Source: Candidatus Rokuibacteriota bacterium
Lineage (GTDB): Bacteria > Methylomirabilota > Methylomirabilia > Rokubacteriales > CSP1-6
Length of the DNA stretch: 45,264 nt
Assembly (NCBI GenBank): GCA_016179925.1
Contig: JACPCG010000081.1
Coordinates: 1 to 45,264 of the forward strand
Direction: 5' to 3'
The notes under the pieces were generated by a model. It was given only the letters and a program-made list of their open reading frames with translations. It was not told where the DNA came from and did no database searches. Below are positions 1 to 9,366 of this stretch, piece by piece; position 1 is the first letter of the stretch; every line of letters begins with the position of its first letter. Position numbers and translations under genes: made by a program.

Positions 1-1311
<1,311 letters not shown>

Positions 1312-1359
1312 AGAGCGCGGCCAGTCCTCACGGCGCTGTAGGGTGCTGGGCCATGGGGC

Positions 1360-1554
1360 TCAGCAGCCGCGGATGAGGAGGGGCGACGGGCGCGTGCGCG
1401 AGTAGGCGCCGTACCGTCGGCGCACCAGCACGTGGAAGTGTGGCTCGTTGAACTCCTCGATCTCGTGGATGAGCGAGTCGGCGGTCAGACGCTGGAGGAC
1501 CGTGCGCAGCCAGTCGATCTCCAGCTCTGAGAGCTGCCGTTTGGAGATGTCCAC
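1360..1554 (-). CDS. Small hypothetical protein
   Basis: A short reading frame of about 64 codons with coding-like composition, lying downstream of the membrane-anchored beta-repeat gene on the same strand. The predicted protein has a helical N-terminal half (QLSELEIDWLRTVLQRL) and a histidine/glutamate-rich middle (EEFNEPHFHVLV). I do not recognise a family. The GTG at 1554 is chosen because it is the last start before the conserved-looking helix. An ATG at 1590 in the same frame would add 12 residues, mostly Gly. The Shine-Dalgarno sequence is only a G-rich run. It may be cotranscribed with the two genes upstream. Confidence 0.4.
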   Translation of the reverse strand: MDISKRQLSELEIDWLRTVLQRLTADSLIHEIEEFNEPHFHVLVRRRYGAYSRTRPSPLLIRGC

Positions 1555-1646
1555 GGCCCCGCCCCCGCCCGTCAGGTGCGTCGACCGCATTGGTCCGCGA
1601 ACCGGGGCCGCGTTTGCGTTGGCGCGACGGCCCGGGCCGATGCCCG

Positions 1647-2195
1647 TCACGGCTGCGCCCCGCTCGATGGCTCCTTCCACAGAACGGTCCCGTCGCGCGA
1701 CACTCCCACGAACCTCGGCTCGTCGTCGAGCGAGAGACGGACCCGGCTCGCGCCATCCTTGCCGTAGAGAGACAGCCCCGGGCCATCGGCTTCGATTATC
1801 CCGAAGGCGGCGCGCCGCCGGCGATGCTCGTCGTAGAGGCTCACCAGGGGTGTGCCATCGGGGAGCACGCCGATGGCGAGCCGATCCCGTTCGAGCCGGT
1901 CTCTGAACGTGAGCACGACCGCATCGTCGTCGAGTGCGCCGAGCGATACCCGGATCCGGCCGGTGACGTCCCGCAGGAGGAGCTGCTCGGCCTCGAGCAT
2001 CCGCGGCGGCGGCACGACTTGCCCCATGAGGCCGACGGTGGGCAGTACGAGAAATGCAAGGAGGGCCGCACGCCTCCACCATCGGTTCGCCTGCTCGAGG
2101 CGAGCAAGCTGGCGGGCCATTGCGTCGAGTCTCGCCGACTCCGTCGTCTCGACCGTCGCGCGCTCGTTTCTGCTGGCCGGGCGACCAGGAGACAT
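1647..2195 (-). CDS. Membrane-anchored beta-repeat protein of unknown function
   Basis: A 182-aa protein. The N-terminus is a short helical segment (LDAMARQLARLEQANRWWRR), followed by one transmembrane helix (AALLAFLVLPTVGLMGQVV). The remaining 110 residues form short repeated strands built on a D-G-T/R-x-R-x-S-L theme (GRIRVSLG, SRVRLSLDD, SRDGTVLW), suggesting a small beta-propeller or beta-roll exposed outside the membrane. I chose the ATG at 2195 because GGAGGT lies 8 nt upstream; the frame is open further upstream, but that part overlaps the preceding gene. The start is 7 nt after the stop of the HesB-like gene, implying one transcript. Function unknown. Confidence 0.7.
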   Translation of the reverse strand: MSPGRPASRNERATVETTESARLDAMARQLARLEQANRWWRRAALLAFLVLPTVGLMGQVVPPPRMLEAEQLLLRDVTGRIRVSLGALDDDAVVLTFRDRLERDRLAIGVLPDGTPLVSLYDEHRRRRAAFGIIEADGPGLSLYGKDGASRVRLSLDDEPRFVGVSRDGTVLWKEPSSGAQP

Positions 2196-2202
2196 CGTCC
2201 GG

Positions 2203-2469
2203 CTACCTCCGGAGCACGATGTGGGAGCCGTCAGCGGCCTCCTCGACATCGATTGTCCTGCCGCCGAGCGCCAGGGAAAGCTCGCGGCTGAGCAGGAGTA
2301 CCGCCCGCCCTTCGTGCTCGATCACCTCGTCGTCTTCGTTCTGTCTGTCGAGACAGACGCCTAAGCCCGTATCGGTCGGTCCGAGCCGCAGGACCAGGTC
2401 CGACTCCTCGACCATGTCGTCAAGCGTTTCCTTGAGCATCTCGCACGCCCGTTCGGTCACGTGGATCAT
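2203..2469 (-). CDS. HesB/IscA-fold protein lacking the cluster-binding cysteines
   Basis: An 88-aa protein beginning MIHVTERACEMLKETL, the typical N-terminus of the HesB/IscA iron-sulfur carrier fold, and ending in the beta-rich half (GGRTIDVEEAADGSHIVLRR). Classical A-type carriers bind clusters through one central Cys and a C-terminal Cys-Gly-Cys. Here the C-terminal pair is absent and only one cysteine remains in the middle (GVCLD), besides Cys9. It is therefore unlikely to be a standard Fe-S carrier and resembles the HesB-like proteins of unknown role. The ATG at 2469 has a GGGGGAG ribosome site just upstream. First gene of a minus-strand cluster with the membrane-anchored beta-repeat gene. 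Confidence 0.65.
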   Translation of the reverse strand: MIHVTERACEMLKETLDDMVEESDLVLRLGPTDTGLGVCLDRQNEDDEVIEHEGRAVLLLSRELSLALGGRTIDVEEAADGSHIVLRR

Positions 2470-3024
2470 TTCTCCCCCAGTCGGAACCCGCGCTTGGCTG
2501 GAAGCGTCCGGCAGCCACCGCGAGCGATCTGAAGAACGTCTGCGGCGACGTGCGCCGCCGCTGGCCGAGAGCCTAGTAGGAGAGAGTGGGAAGCGATCTG
2601 AAGACGCCGCGCCCGAGGAGACGGAACGCGTGCGGACGCGGGGACGCGTGCCCCCGCTGGCCGTCGTCGCAATCAACGGGGCGGCACGGTGTCTCTGCAA
2701 CCCGACCGGGGAACATCGCGACCGTCGAGCGCCGCACGACGCCAGTCTCCGCCCGTGTCGGGATCGGGTCAAGGATTTCTTCCGCACCGTCGGCACGCCG
2801 TCCCTGTAGAGACGAATGCTTTCGCCAGGCAGCCGGCGGGGCGACATCGAGTCGCGTCCTCGACAGAGTGTCGTGGCGGCCGCGTGTGAGCTCCGCACGC
2901 GGTTCCGCTCCAACTGCGCGCCGCGCTTGGCTCTCGCGCGCGAGACCCGGGCCTGGCATCGCGGTTGCTTCTCCACAGAACCGCGGCCCAAGCCTCCGTC
3001 CCGCTCCACGAAAGGAGGTGCTAC
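2470..3024. other. Gene-poor intergenic region
   Basis: About 550 bases in which no frame shows family resemblance on either strand. Several open frames cross it, as expected at this GC content, but none has a credible start with family-like sequence. The region should contain the promoter of the minus-strand HesB-like cluster. A 12-base direct repeat (GCGATCTGAAGA) occurs near 2524 and again near 2594. A strong Shine-Dalgarno (AAAGGAGGT) closes the interval at 3011-3019, ahead of the ATG at 3025. Confidence 0.5.
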
Positions 3025-3035
3025 ATGGTGCACGT

Positions 3036-3206
3036 GACAGAGTCTATGGCGATGCCTACAATCGCCATCCCGCGTTCTACGCGTTCTCGCGGACCCTCGA
3101 GGCCTACAAGGAGACGCAGAACAAGAACTCGGTGCTGATCCTCACGACGGACAGCGACTACTACCGGTACCTGAAGGACGCGGCCGGGCCGGCCCCGGCC
3201 CGCTAG
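3036..3206 (+). pseudogene. C-terminal remnant of hflC
   Basis: About 55 codons matching the end of HflC, the membrane-protease modulator that partners HflK and FtsH. The recognisable string runs from VYGDAYNRHPAFYAFSRTLE through the LEAYKE and VLILTTDSDYYRYLK segments to a TAG at 3204. The SPFH/PHB domain and transmembrane anchor are missing. The remnant is not in frame with the ATG at 3025 that follows a strong ribosome site, so it is very unlikely to be expressed as such. It lies 13 bases ahead of the Yip1-like gene. hflK is not present nearby. Confidence 0.75.
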
Positions 3207-3219
3207 CACGGAGGGATCG

Positions 3220-3753
3220 ATGGACGCGGACTTCGCCCGCCGCGCGCTGCGCGCGGCCAGGCTGGACGCTCAGCTCTTCGAGGAGGTCGAGAACGACCCG
3301 CGCGCGACCGTGCAGGCGGGCGGCGTCGTCGTGCTCGCGGCTGTCGCCGCCGGGGTCGGCTCCGGCGCCCGGGGATTCGGCGAGATCCTCCTGGGGACGG
3401 TGGCGGCGCTCGTCAGCTGGTTCGTCTGGGCGTATCTCGCCTACTGGATCGGCACCCGACTGTTGCCCGAGCCCGCCACGCGGGCGAACCACGGAGAGCT
3501 CCTGCGCGCGGTCGGCTTCGCGAGCGCCCCGGGCATGCTCCGCGTGCTCGGTGTGATCGGGCCCCTGCAGGGTCTCGTCTTCCTCGTCGCCGGGCTCTGG
3601 ATGCTGGTGGCGACGGTGATCGCGGTCAGGCAGGCGCTCGACTACGAGAGCACGTGGCGGGCGCTCGGCGTCAGCGCGATCGGCTGGGTGGTCCAGGCTG
3701 TTCTGCTCGCGACGACCCTCTGGCTCCTGGGCGGCCCAGGGCGGCCCGCCTGA
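3220..3753 (+). CDS. Yip1-domain integral membrane protein
   Basis: A 177-aa membrane protein with an amphipathic N-terminal segment (ARLDAQLFEEVENDP) followed by four to five hydrophobic helices. The pattern, including the short acidic N-terminal helix and the WMLVATVIAVRQALDYEST segment before the last helix, is typical of bacterial Yip1 (PF04893-like) proteins. Their molecular role is not established. The ATG at 3220 follows GGAGGG at 5-nt spacing. The gene lies between two gene remnants and is the only intact frame from 2470 to 4206 on the plus strand. Confidence 0.75.
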   Translation: MDADFARRALRAARLDAQLFEEVENDPRATVQAGGVVVLAAVAAGVGSGARGFGEILLGTVAALVSWFVWAYLAYWIGTRLLPEPATRANHGELLRAVGFASAPGMLRVLGVIGPLQGLVFLVAGLWMLVATVIAVRQALDYESTWRALGVSAIGWVVQAVLLATTLWLLGGPGRPA

Positions 3754-3812
3754 GGCCCGGGCCAGCCGAGAGCGCCTTCGACGAGACGCCGTCGCCGCTG
3801 CCCCGCGACGGT

Positions 3813-4083
3813 ATGAGCGCCTGGCCGGCTCGAGGCGCGGACGCAGTCCGACGCTACCTCAAGGAGATCGGACGCTTTCCTGTCCTGACCGCGAAGCAGG
3901 AAGCGGAGATCGGACGACGCATCGAGGCCGGGCAGCTGCGAGATTGCGCCGGAGGACGTGATCGTCCTCCAGGCGCGCTTCGCGCTCACGCGGGAGCGCA
4001 TCAGGCAGATCGAGGTCAGGGTACTGTGCAAGCTCCGCCGCCGGGGCCTGGCCACGCGTTTGGACGTATTCGCCAGCAGCTGA
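3813..4083 (+). pseudogene. Internally deleted sigma-70 (RpoD-like) factor
   Basis: The first part encodes sigma region 1.2 (DAVRRYLKEIGRFPVLTAKQ, EAEIGRRIEAG). A frame change near 3937 leads directly into sigma region 4.2 (RFALTRERIRQIEVRVLCKL, RRRGLATRLDVF) and a TGA at 4081. Regions 2, 3 and most of 4.1, which melt the promoter and bind core polymerase, are missing. The two pieces are in different frames, so no hybrid sigma can be made without a frameshift. The best reading is a primary-sigma paralogue that lost about 200 internal codons. The ATG at 3813 is the first in frame; no convincing ribosome site is seen. Confidence 0.75.
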
Positions 4084-4205
4084 GCGTCATCGAACGGCAC
4101 TCTTTTAGAACCTGAGAGGCAATCGGCGAGGCCGCGGTGCGCGAGCGGCTCGCGGCGCACGGGCTCGCCGATCTCCCGGAGCTGCTCCGCCCAGTCAGCG
4201 GCCGT

Positions 4206-5048
4206 TCAGCTCGCCGTCCCTGGCGAGGGAGCCGGGCTCCGCCTCGTGAGGAGTGCGGCGAGCTCTGCGCCGAGGACGAAGATCGTCGCCGAGTAGTAGA
4301 TCCAGACGAGCGCGGCGACGCTGAATCCGAACGACCCGTAGAGCTTGCCGTACGTGCCGAACATCCCGACGTAGGCCGTGAACGCCCACCGGGCCAGCTC
4401 CCACGCGACCGCCACCGCGAGCGTCGTGATCGCGGCCGCCCGCGCGGGCACGGGCATGTTGGGCAGCGCGCGGTAGACGAAGAAGAGCAGCCCGAGGCCC
4501 GCCGCGTACATGAGGGGCAGCGCGAGCAGCCGTCGCAGCGCCTCGGCCGTCAGCGGCGCCCCGGGGATCAGGCGTGCAGCGACGTCCCCGAGGGCGACGG
4601 CGACGATGATCGCGACGGCGAACGCGACGGCGAGCGCGCCGACGATCGTGACGGCGAAGAGGTCTACGACGAAGCCGTGCAGAAACCCGCGCCTTGCCGC
4701 CACGCGGAACGCCCGGTTCAGCACCGTGCGGGCGAGCGAGAAGAGCTGCGTCGCGAAGAGCGCCCAGCTCGCGACGCCGAGAAAACCCGTCACGAGCCGC
4801 TCCCGCGCGAGGACAGTCAGGAACTCCGCCAGCTCGTAGCCGTACGCCGGGAAGAGGAGCATCGCCGCGTCGAAGAGGTGCTCGGCGATCTCGTCGGACT
4901 CCATGAGGAAGCCGGCGATCGAAAAGAGGATCAGCGCGAACGGGGCCAGGCACAGGAGGAGCACGAACGACAGGGCCGCCGCGAGCAGGAAGCCCTGGTC
5001 TTCGTTGAATCGCGCCACGACCCGGCGCAGGTCGCCGAGCACCAGCAT
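4206..5048 (-). CDS. YihY/BrkB family integral membrane protein
   Basis: A 280-aa inner-membrane protein with six predicted transmembrane helices. Family marks include the N-terminal AAALSFVLLLCLAPFALIL segment, the middle LFSLARTVLNRAF motif, and the near-C-terminal YGSFGFSVAALVWIYYSATI and FVLGAELAAL stretches that characterise YihY/BrkB (formerly annotated ribonuclease BN). The molecular function is unproven; family members have been linked to serum resistance and transport. The length is normal and the gene appears intact. It is transcribed divergently from tmk with about 100 bases between, which should hold both promoters. Confidence 0.88.
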   Translation of the reverse strand: MLVLGDLRRVVARFNEDQGFLLAAALSFVLLLCLAPFALILFSIAGFLMESDEIAEHLFDAAMLLFPAYGYELAEFLTVLARERLVTGFLGVASWALFATQLFSLARTVLNRAFRVAARRGFLHGFVVDLFAVTIVGALAVAFAVAIIVAVALGDVAARLIPGAPLTAEALRRLLALPLMYAAGLGLLFFVYRALPNMPVPARAAAITTLAVAVAWELARWAFTAYVGMFGTYGKLYGSFGFSVAALVWIYYSATIFVLGAELAALLTRRSPAPSPGTAS

Positions 5049-5089
5049 CTTCTCGATCTTACCCTCCGCCGCGGTGAAAATCGCCTGTG

Positions 5090-5119
5090 TTGGTGCCGGT
5101 TTCGCCGCCGTGCTAGAGT
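5090..5119 (+). promoter_or_regulatory. Candidate sigma-70 promoter for tmk
   Basis: TTGGTG (5090-5095) and TAGAGT (5114-5119) are separated by 18 bases, upstream of the tmk ribosome site. The -35 matches consensus at four positions and the -10 at four. It is in the divergent intergenic region, where a promoter is expected. Confidence 0.35.
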
Positions 5120-5149
5120 GACGTATCGCAGCACCCGGAGGTTCTGGAC

Positions 5150-5761
5150 GTGAGTGGGCTACTCATCACGTTCGAGGGGGTCGAAGGGTCGGGCAAGACG
5201 ACCCAGATGGCCCGCCTCGAGCGCTGGCTTCGCGCGAAGGGGCACCGCGTCTCGTCGACGCGTGAGCCCGACGGCACGCGGCTCGGCCGGGCCGTGCGCC
5301 GGCTCTTCGAGCTCGAGCCCGAGCCGCTCGTCGAGGTCTTCCTCTTCCTGGCCGCGCGCCACCAGCACGTCGCCGAGAAGATCCGGCCCTGGCTCGAGCG
5401 CGGGCGCATCGTGCTCTCCGACCGCTACGCCGACGCGACCGTGGCCTACCAGGGCTACGGGCGCGGCGTCGACCCCGACCTGATCCGCGAGCTGAACGTG
5501 CGCGCGACGGGCGGCGTGCTCCCCGACCTCACGCTGCTCTTCGATCTCGACCCCGCGGAGGGCTTCCGGCGCATGGGCCGGCGCCGGCGGGATGCCTTCG
5601 AGCGCGAGACGCTCGCCTTCCACCGGCGCGTCCGCCGGGGCTACCTCGAGATCCTCCGCGCCGAGCCCAAGCGCGTGCGGTTGATCGACGCGGCGCCGGC
5701 GCCGGCGAAGGTCGCCGCCGAGGTGCAGGCGGTGGTCGAGGAGTTCCTCCGTGGGGCTTGA
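5150..5761 (+). CDS. tmk: Thymidylate kinase
   Basis: Cytoplasmic kinase converting dTMP to dTDP with ATP. The 203-aa length is standard. Walker A is FEGVEGSGKTT near residue 8, the DRY base-recognition motif is LSDRYADATVAYQG near residue 90, and an arginine-rich LID (RRMGRRRRDAFERE) follows. The usual EPGGT motif reads EPDGT here, a Gly-to-Asp change at a position that is normally conserved. The GTG start at 5150 is supported by CGGAGG about 9 nt upstream. It overlaps holB by 11 bases and begins a run (tmk, holB, ricT, metG, then tatD further on) that parallels the Bacillus tmk-holB-yaaT-metS-tatD neighbourhood. Confidence 0.96.
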   Translation: MSGLLITFEGVEGSGKTTQMARLERWLRAKGHRVSSTREPDGTRLGRAVRRLFELEPEPLVEVFLFLAARHQHVAEKIRPWLERGRIVLSDRYADATVAYQGYGRGVDPDLIRELNVRATGGVLPDLTLLFDLDPAEGFRRMGRRRRDAFERETLAFHRRVRRGYLEILRAEPKRVRLIDAAPAPAKVAAEVQAVVEEFLRGA

Positions 5762-6593
5762 GCAGATCCAGGACCAGCCGCGCGCCATCGCGCTGCTGCG
5801 CCGCGCGCTCGAGGCCGGGCGCGTCGCGCACGCGTACGCGTTCGTCGGGCCGCGAGGGTCGGGGCGAATGACGACGGCGCTCGCGTTCGCGGCGGAGCTC
5901 CTCGGGAGTCCCTCGCGCCAGCCTCCGGACCTCCACGTGATCGCCCCGACGCCGCCGGAGACGAACCCGAAGGGCGCGCGGGCGATCCGGATCGGGGCGA
6001 TCCGCGAGCTCTCGCGCGAGGCCGCGCTCCGGCCCGTGCTGGCGCGCCGCAAGGTCTTTATCCTCGACGAGGCCGAGCGCATGACGGGCGAGGCCCCCCA
6101 GGCGTTCCTCAAGACGCTCGAGGAGCCGCCCGCCGCGACGGTGATGATCCTGATCCTGCCGCGGGCGCGCGCCGTGCCGGCCACGGTGCTCTCGCGCTGC
6201 CAGGTCGTGCGGTTCGAGCCGCGCGGCGACGAGGCCGCCGCGGCGATGCGCGCCCAGGCGCTCGAGCTGCTCGACGAGGTCAGGGCGCAGGGCGTCGAGG
6301 CGCTGTTCCGGCGCAGCGAGCGGGTGGACCGCGAGAAGGTGGAGGGGCTCGTGGACGCCTACTGGCTCCTCTGCCGCGATCTCCTGCTGGCGAAGGCGGG
6401 GGCGCCGCCGGCACTCCTGCTGAACGGCGACCGCGCGGAGGCGCTCGCCCGCGAGGCCCGGACGTGGACGCTGGACGAAATCCTGAGGACGATCGCGCTC
6501 TGCCGCGAGGCGCGGGAGGCGCTCATCTTCAACGTCACGCCGAGGCTGACGCTCGAGATCATTCTGAGCCGCCTCGCCCTGCGGGCGGCCTGA
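5751..6593 (+). CDS. holB: DNA polymerase III delta' subunit
   Basis: Clamp-loader subunit that opens the sliding clamp together with gamma/tau and delta. The 280-aa protein has the AAA+ fold with HAYAFVGPRGSGRMTTALA at the P-loop position, FILDEAERMTGEAPQAFLK at Walker B, the LEEPP sensor region and the SRC motif (LSRCQVVRF). The P-loop lysine is replaced by Arg, and the Cys-rich zinc module usually inserted after the P-loop is absent; there is no Cys cluster. The delta' subunit does not hydrolyse ATP, so the lysine loss is compatible with function. The GTG start overlaps the tmk stop. ricT starts two bases after its TGA. Confidence 0.9.
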   Translation: MGLEQIQDQPRAIALLRRALEAGRVAHAYAFVGPRGSGRMTTALAFAAELLGSPSRQPPDLHVIAPTPPETNPKGARAIRIGAIRELSREAALRPVLARRKVFILDEAERMTGEAPQAFLKTLEEPPAATVMILILPRARAVPATVLSRCQVVRFEPRGDEAAAAMRAQALELLDEVRAQGVEALFRRSERVDREKVEGLVDAYWLLCRDLLLAKAGAPPALLLNGDRAEALAREARTWTLDEILRTIALCREAREALIFNVTPRLTLEIILSRLALRAA

Positions 6594-6595
6594 CG

Positions 6596-7474
6596 ATGGA
6601 CGCCGGCGTGCGGACGGAACCGGTGGGCGAGTACTTGATCGGCGTGCGGCTCCGCGACACGGCGCAGGCCGATGACTATCGGATGACGGACCTCGACCTG
6701 CACGTGGGCGATCTGGTCGTCGTGGAGACGGCGGCGAACGGCACGGCGGTCGGCGAGGTCCGCCGGCCCAGGCGCGCGCTGCCCGAGGCGAAGAAGGACC
6801 GCGCGTACCCGCGCGTCGCGCGGCTCGCCGACGAGGCCGAGGCGCGGGAGTACCGCGAGCGCCGCGGGCGCGAGGAGCGCGCCGTCGTCACCTGCCAGGG
6901 GATCGCGCGGGGCCGCGGGCTCGTGATGAAGGTGGTGGACGTGGAGATGCAGCCGGCCGCCCGGCGCGTCACCGTCTACTTCAACGCCGACGAGCGTGTG
7001 GACTTCCGGGAGCTCGTCCGCGATCTCGCGCGCGAGTTCCACTCGCGGATCGAGATGCGGCAGATCGGCGCGCGCGACACCACGAAGGTCATGGACGGGA
7101 TCGGGCCGTGCGGGCGCCAGCTCTGCTGCTCGTCCTACCTCCGCCGCTTCGAGCCGATCTCGGTGAAGATGGCGAAGGCCCAGGACATGCCGCTGACCGA
7201 CAACAGACTGTTGGGGAATTGCGGCAGGCTCAAGTGCTGCCTGCTCTACGAGTTCTCGACGTACCAGGAGTTGCGCTCCTACCTGCCGAAGGCCAACGCG
7301 CCCTGCGAGGCGAGCTGCGGCGGCGGCTGCATGGCGGGCAAGGTGAAGTCCATCCGCGTGCTCAAGCAGACGGTCGTGGTCGGGTTTCCCGACGGCACCG
7401 AGGCGGAGGTGCCGCTCGACCAGCTCACCTGGGAGGGGCGCGACCACATGAAGGGGAAGACCGGGGACTCGTGA
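6596..7474 (+). CDS. ricT: PSP1-domain protein RicT/YaaT
   Basis: A 292-aa cytoplasmic protein of the PSP1 family. In Bacillus, RicT (YaaT) forms a Y complex with RicA and RicF that carries Fe-S clusters and affects RNase Y-dependent RNA maturation and phosphorelay control. Family marks are strong: DFRELVRDLAREFHSRIEMR, QIGARDTTKVMDGIGPCGRQ, LCCSSYL, LGNCGRLKCCLLYE and a further Cys-rich loop (CEASCGGGCMAGKV). These give the cysteines proposed to hold clusters. RicA and RicF homologues are not in the window. The ATG at 6596 is two bases past holB; a longer frame from 6464 only reads through holB. Its GTGA end is shared with the metG start. Confidence 0.94.
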   Translation: MDAGVRTEPVGEYLIGVRLRDTAQADDYRMTDLDLHVGDLVVVETAANGTAVGEVRRPRRALPEAKKDRAYPRVARLADEAEAREYRERRGREERAVVTCQGIARGRGLVMKVVDVEMQPAARRVTVYFNADERVDFRELVRDLAREFHSRIEMRQIGARDTTKVMDGIGPCGRQLCCSSYLRRFEPISVKMAKAQDMPLTDNRLLGNCGRLKCCLLYEFSTYQELRSYLPKANAPCEASCGGGCMAGKVKSIRVLKQTVVVGFPDGTEAEVPLDQLTWEGRDHMKGKTGDS

Positions 7475-9366
7475 GCGCCGCGACGACATTCTACCTGACG
7501 ACGCCGATCTACTACGTCAACGCGACGCCACACCTCGGCCACGCGTACACGACGATCATCGCCGACGCGATGGCGCGCTACCGGCGGCTCGCGGGCGACG
7601 ACGTCTGGTTCCTCACGGGCACCGACGAGCACGGCGACAATATCGCCCGGGCGGCGGCGAGCGCCGGCGTCTCGCCGCAGACGTACGCCGACAGGATCTC
7701 GGGCGTCTTCCGCGCGGCGTGGACGGGGCTCGGGATCAGGAACGACGACTTCATCCGCACGACCGAGCCGCGCCACCAGACGGTCGTCCAGGCGATCCTC
7801 CAGAAGCTCCGGGACGCGGGCGAGATCTACCTCGGGACGTACGGCGGCCACTACTGCTTCGGCTGCGAACGCTTCTACACCGAGAAGGAGATCGTCGGCG
7901 GCAAGTGCCCCGACCACCAGACGCCGTTCACGTGGATCGAGGAGGAGAACTACTTCTTCAAGATGTCGAAGTATCAGGGATGGCTGATCGAGCACATCGA
8001 GCGCCAGCCCGACTTCATCCGTCCCGAGCGCTACCGGAACGAGATCCTGGGATTTCTGCGGGAGCCGCTCCAGGACCTCTCGATCAGCCGGCCCCGCACG
8101 CGGCTCGAGTGGGGGATCCCGCTGCCCTTCGACGACCGGTACGTCACCTACGTCTGGTTCGACGCGCTCATCAACTACGTGTCGGCGCTCGGCGGTCCCG
8201 GCGACCCGCGGTTCGCGAAGTACTGGCCCCAGGTCCAGCATCTGATCGGCAAGGACATCCTGAAACCGCACGCGGTCTACTGGCCCTGCATGCTCAAGGC
8301 CGCGGGGCTCCCGATCTACCGACATCTGAACGTCCACGCGTACTGGACCGTCGACGGCCAGAAGATGTCGAAGTCCATCGGCAACGTCGTCGAACCGTCC
8401 GCGTTCACCGGGAAGTACGGCAACGACGCCTTCCGCTATTTCGTCATGCGCGAGATGGTCTTCGGGCTCGACGCCGACTTCTCGGAGAAGGCGTTCGTCG
8501 GCCGCCTCAACGCCGACCTCGCCAACGACCTCGGCAACCTCGTCTCGCGGGCGACGACCCTGATCGTGAACTTCGTCGGTGGCCTCGTGCCCGCCCCGCC
8601 GTCCTTCGCCGCCTTCGGCACCGACGTGCCCGACGCGCTCGAGAAGACGCGAGGCGAGGTCGCCGCGGCGATGGAGGAGTTCGCCTTCCAGCGGGCGCTC
8701 GCGGCGCTCTGTGCGTTCGTCGGCGCCGTGAACCGCTACGTGGACGCGAGCCAGCCCTGGGCGCTCGCCAGGGACTCGACCCAGCGCGCGATGCTCGACG
8801 GCGTCCTCTACACGCTCGCCGAGTCGCTCCGCTGCCTCGGGATCCTGCTCGCCCCGTTCCTGCCGGACGCGGCCGCGAAGATCCGCGCCGCGCTCGGCCA
8901 GACGGGCGAGCCGAAGCTCTCGGACGCCGAGTGGGGGCGCCTCGCCGCGGGCACGCGCGTGCAGAAGCTGTCGGGCCTCTTCCCCCGCGTGGAGGACAAG
9001 AAGGCGGCCGCGGCCGCCCCCGGGGCTCCCGCGCCTGCCAGCGCGCGAATCAGCCTCGCCGATTTCGGCAAGGTCGACCTGCGCGTAGCGGAGGTGCTCG
9101 CGGCGGAGCCGGTGCCCAAGTCGAAGAAGCTCCTGAAGCTCACCGTGTCGCTCGGCACCGAGCAGCGCACGCTGGTCGCCGGCGTCGCCGAGCAGTATGC
9201 GCCCGCGGACCTCGTCGGCAAGAAGGTCGTCGTCGTGGCGAACCTGGAGCCGGCGACGCTCATGGGCGTGGAGTCGGACGGCATGGTGCTGGCGGGCACC
9301 GCGGCAGACAGGCTCGCCGTGTTGACGCTCGACCGGGACCTCCCGCCGGGGGCGAAGATCACATGA
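7471..9366 (+). CDS. metG: Methionine-tRNA ligase with C-terminal tRNA-binding domain
   Basis: Charges tRNA-Met and initiator tRNA with methionine. The 631-aa protein has the class I signature HLGH at residues 21-24, a TGTDEHG substrate motif, a zinc knuckle (YCFGCERFYTEKEIVGGKCP followed by DH), WGIPLP, and KMSKS at about residue 298. After an anticodon-binding helical domain and an Ala/Pro-rich linker (AAAAAPGAPAPASA), an EMAPII/Arc1p-like tRNA-binding OB fold fills residues 525-631 (KVDLRVAEV, MVLAG). This is the long bacterial form. The GTG start overlaps the ricT stop, and its own TGA overlaps the ATG of the next gene, so translation is probably coupled. Confidence 0.97.
   Translation: MSAATTFYLTTPIYYVNATPHLGHAYTTIIADAMARYRRLAGDDVWFLTGTDEHGDNIARAAASAGVSPQTYADRISGVFRAAWTGLGIRNDDFIRTTEPRHQTVVQAILQKLRDAGEIYLGTYGGHYCFGCERFYTEKEIVGGKCPDHQTPFTWIEEENYFFKMSKYQGWLIEHIERQPDFIRPERYRNEILGFLREPLQDLSISRPRTRLEWGIPLPFDDRYVTYVWFDALINYVSALGGPGDPRFAKYWPQVQHLIGKDILKPHAVYWPCMLKAAGLPIYRHLNVHAYWTVDGQKMSKSIGNVVEPSAFTGKYGNDAFRYFVMREMVFGLDADFSEKAFVGRLNADLANDLGNLVSRATTLIVNFVGGLVPAPPSFAAFGTDVPDALEKTRGEVAAAMEEFAFQRALAALCAFVGAVNRYVDASQPWALARDSTQRAMLDGVLYTLAESLRCLGILLAPFLPDAAAKIRAALGQTGEPKLSDAEWGRLAAGTRVQKLSGLFPRVEDKKAAAAAPGAPAPASARISLADFGKVDLRVAEVLAAEPVPKSKKLLKLTVSLGTEQRTLVAGVAEQYAPADLVGKKVVVVANLEPATLMGVESDGMVLAGTAADRLAVLTLDRDLPPGAKIT

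Noticed and set aside
4137-5153. Long plus-strand frame (338 codons) opposite the YihY gene
   Set aside because: It is the antisense shadow of a clear membrane-protein gene; its protein is Arg/Glu-rich low-complexity sequence.
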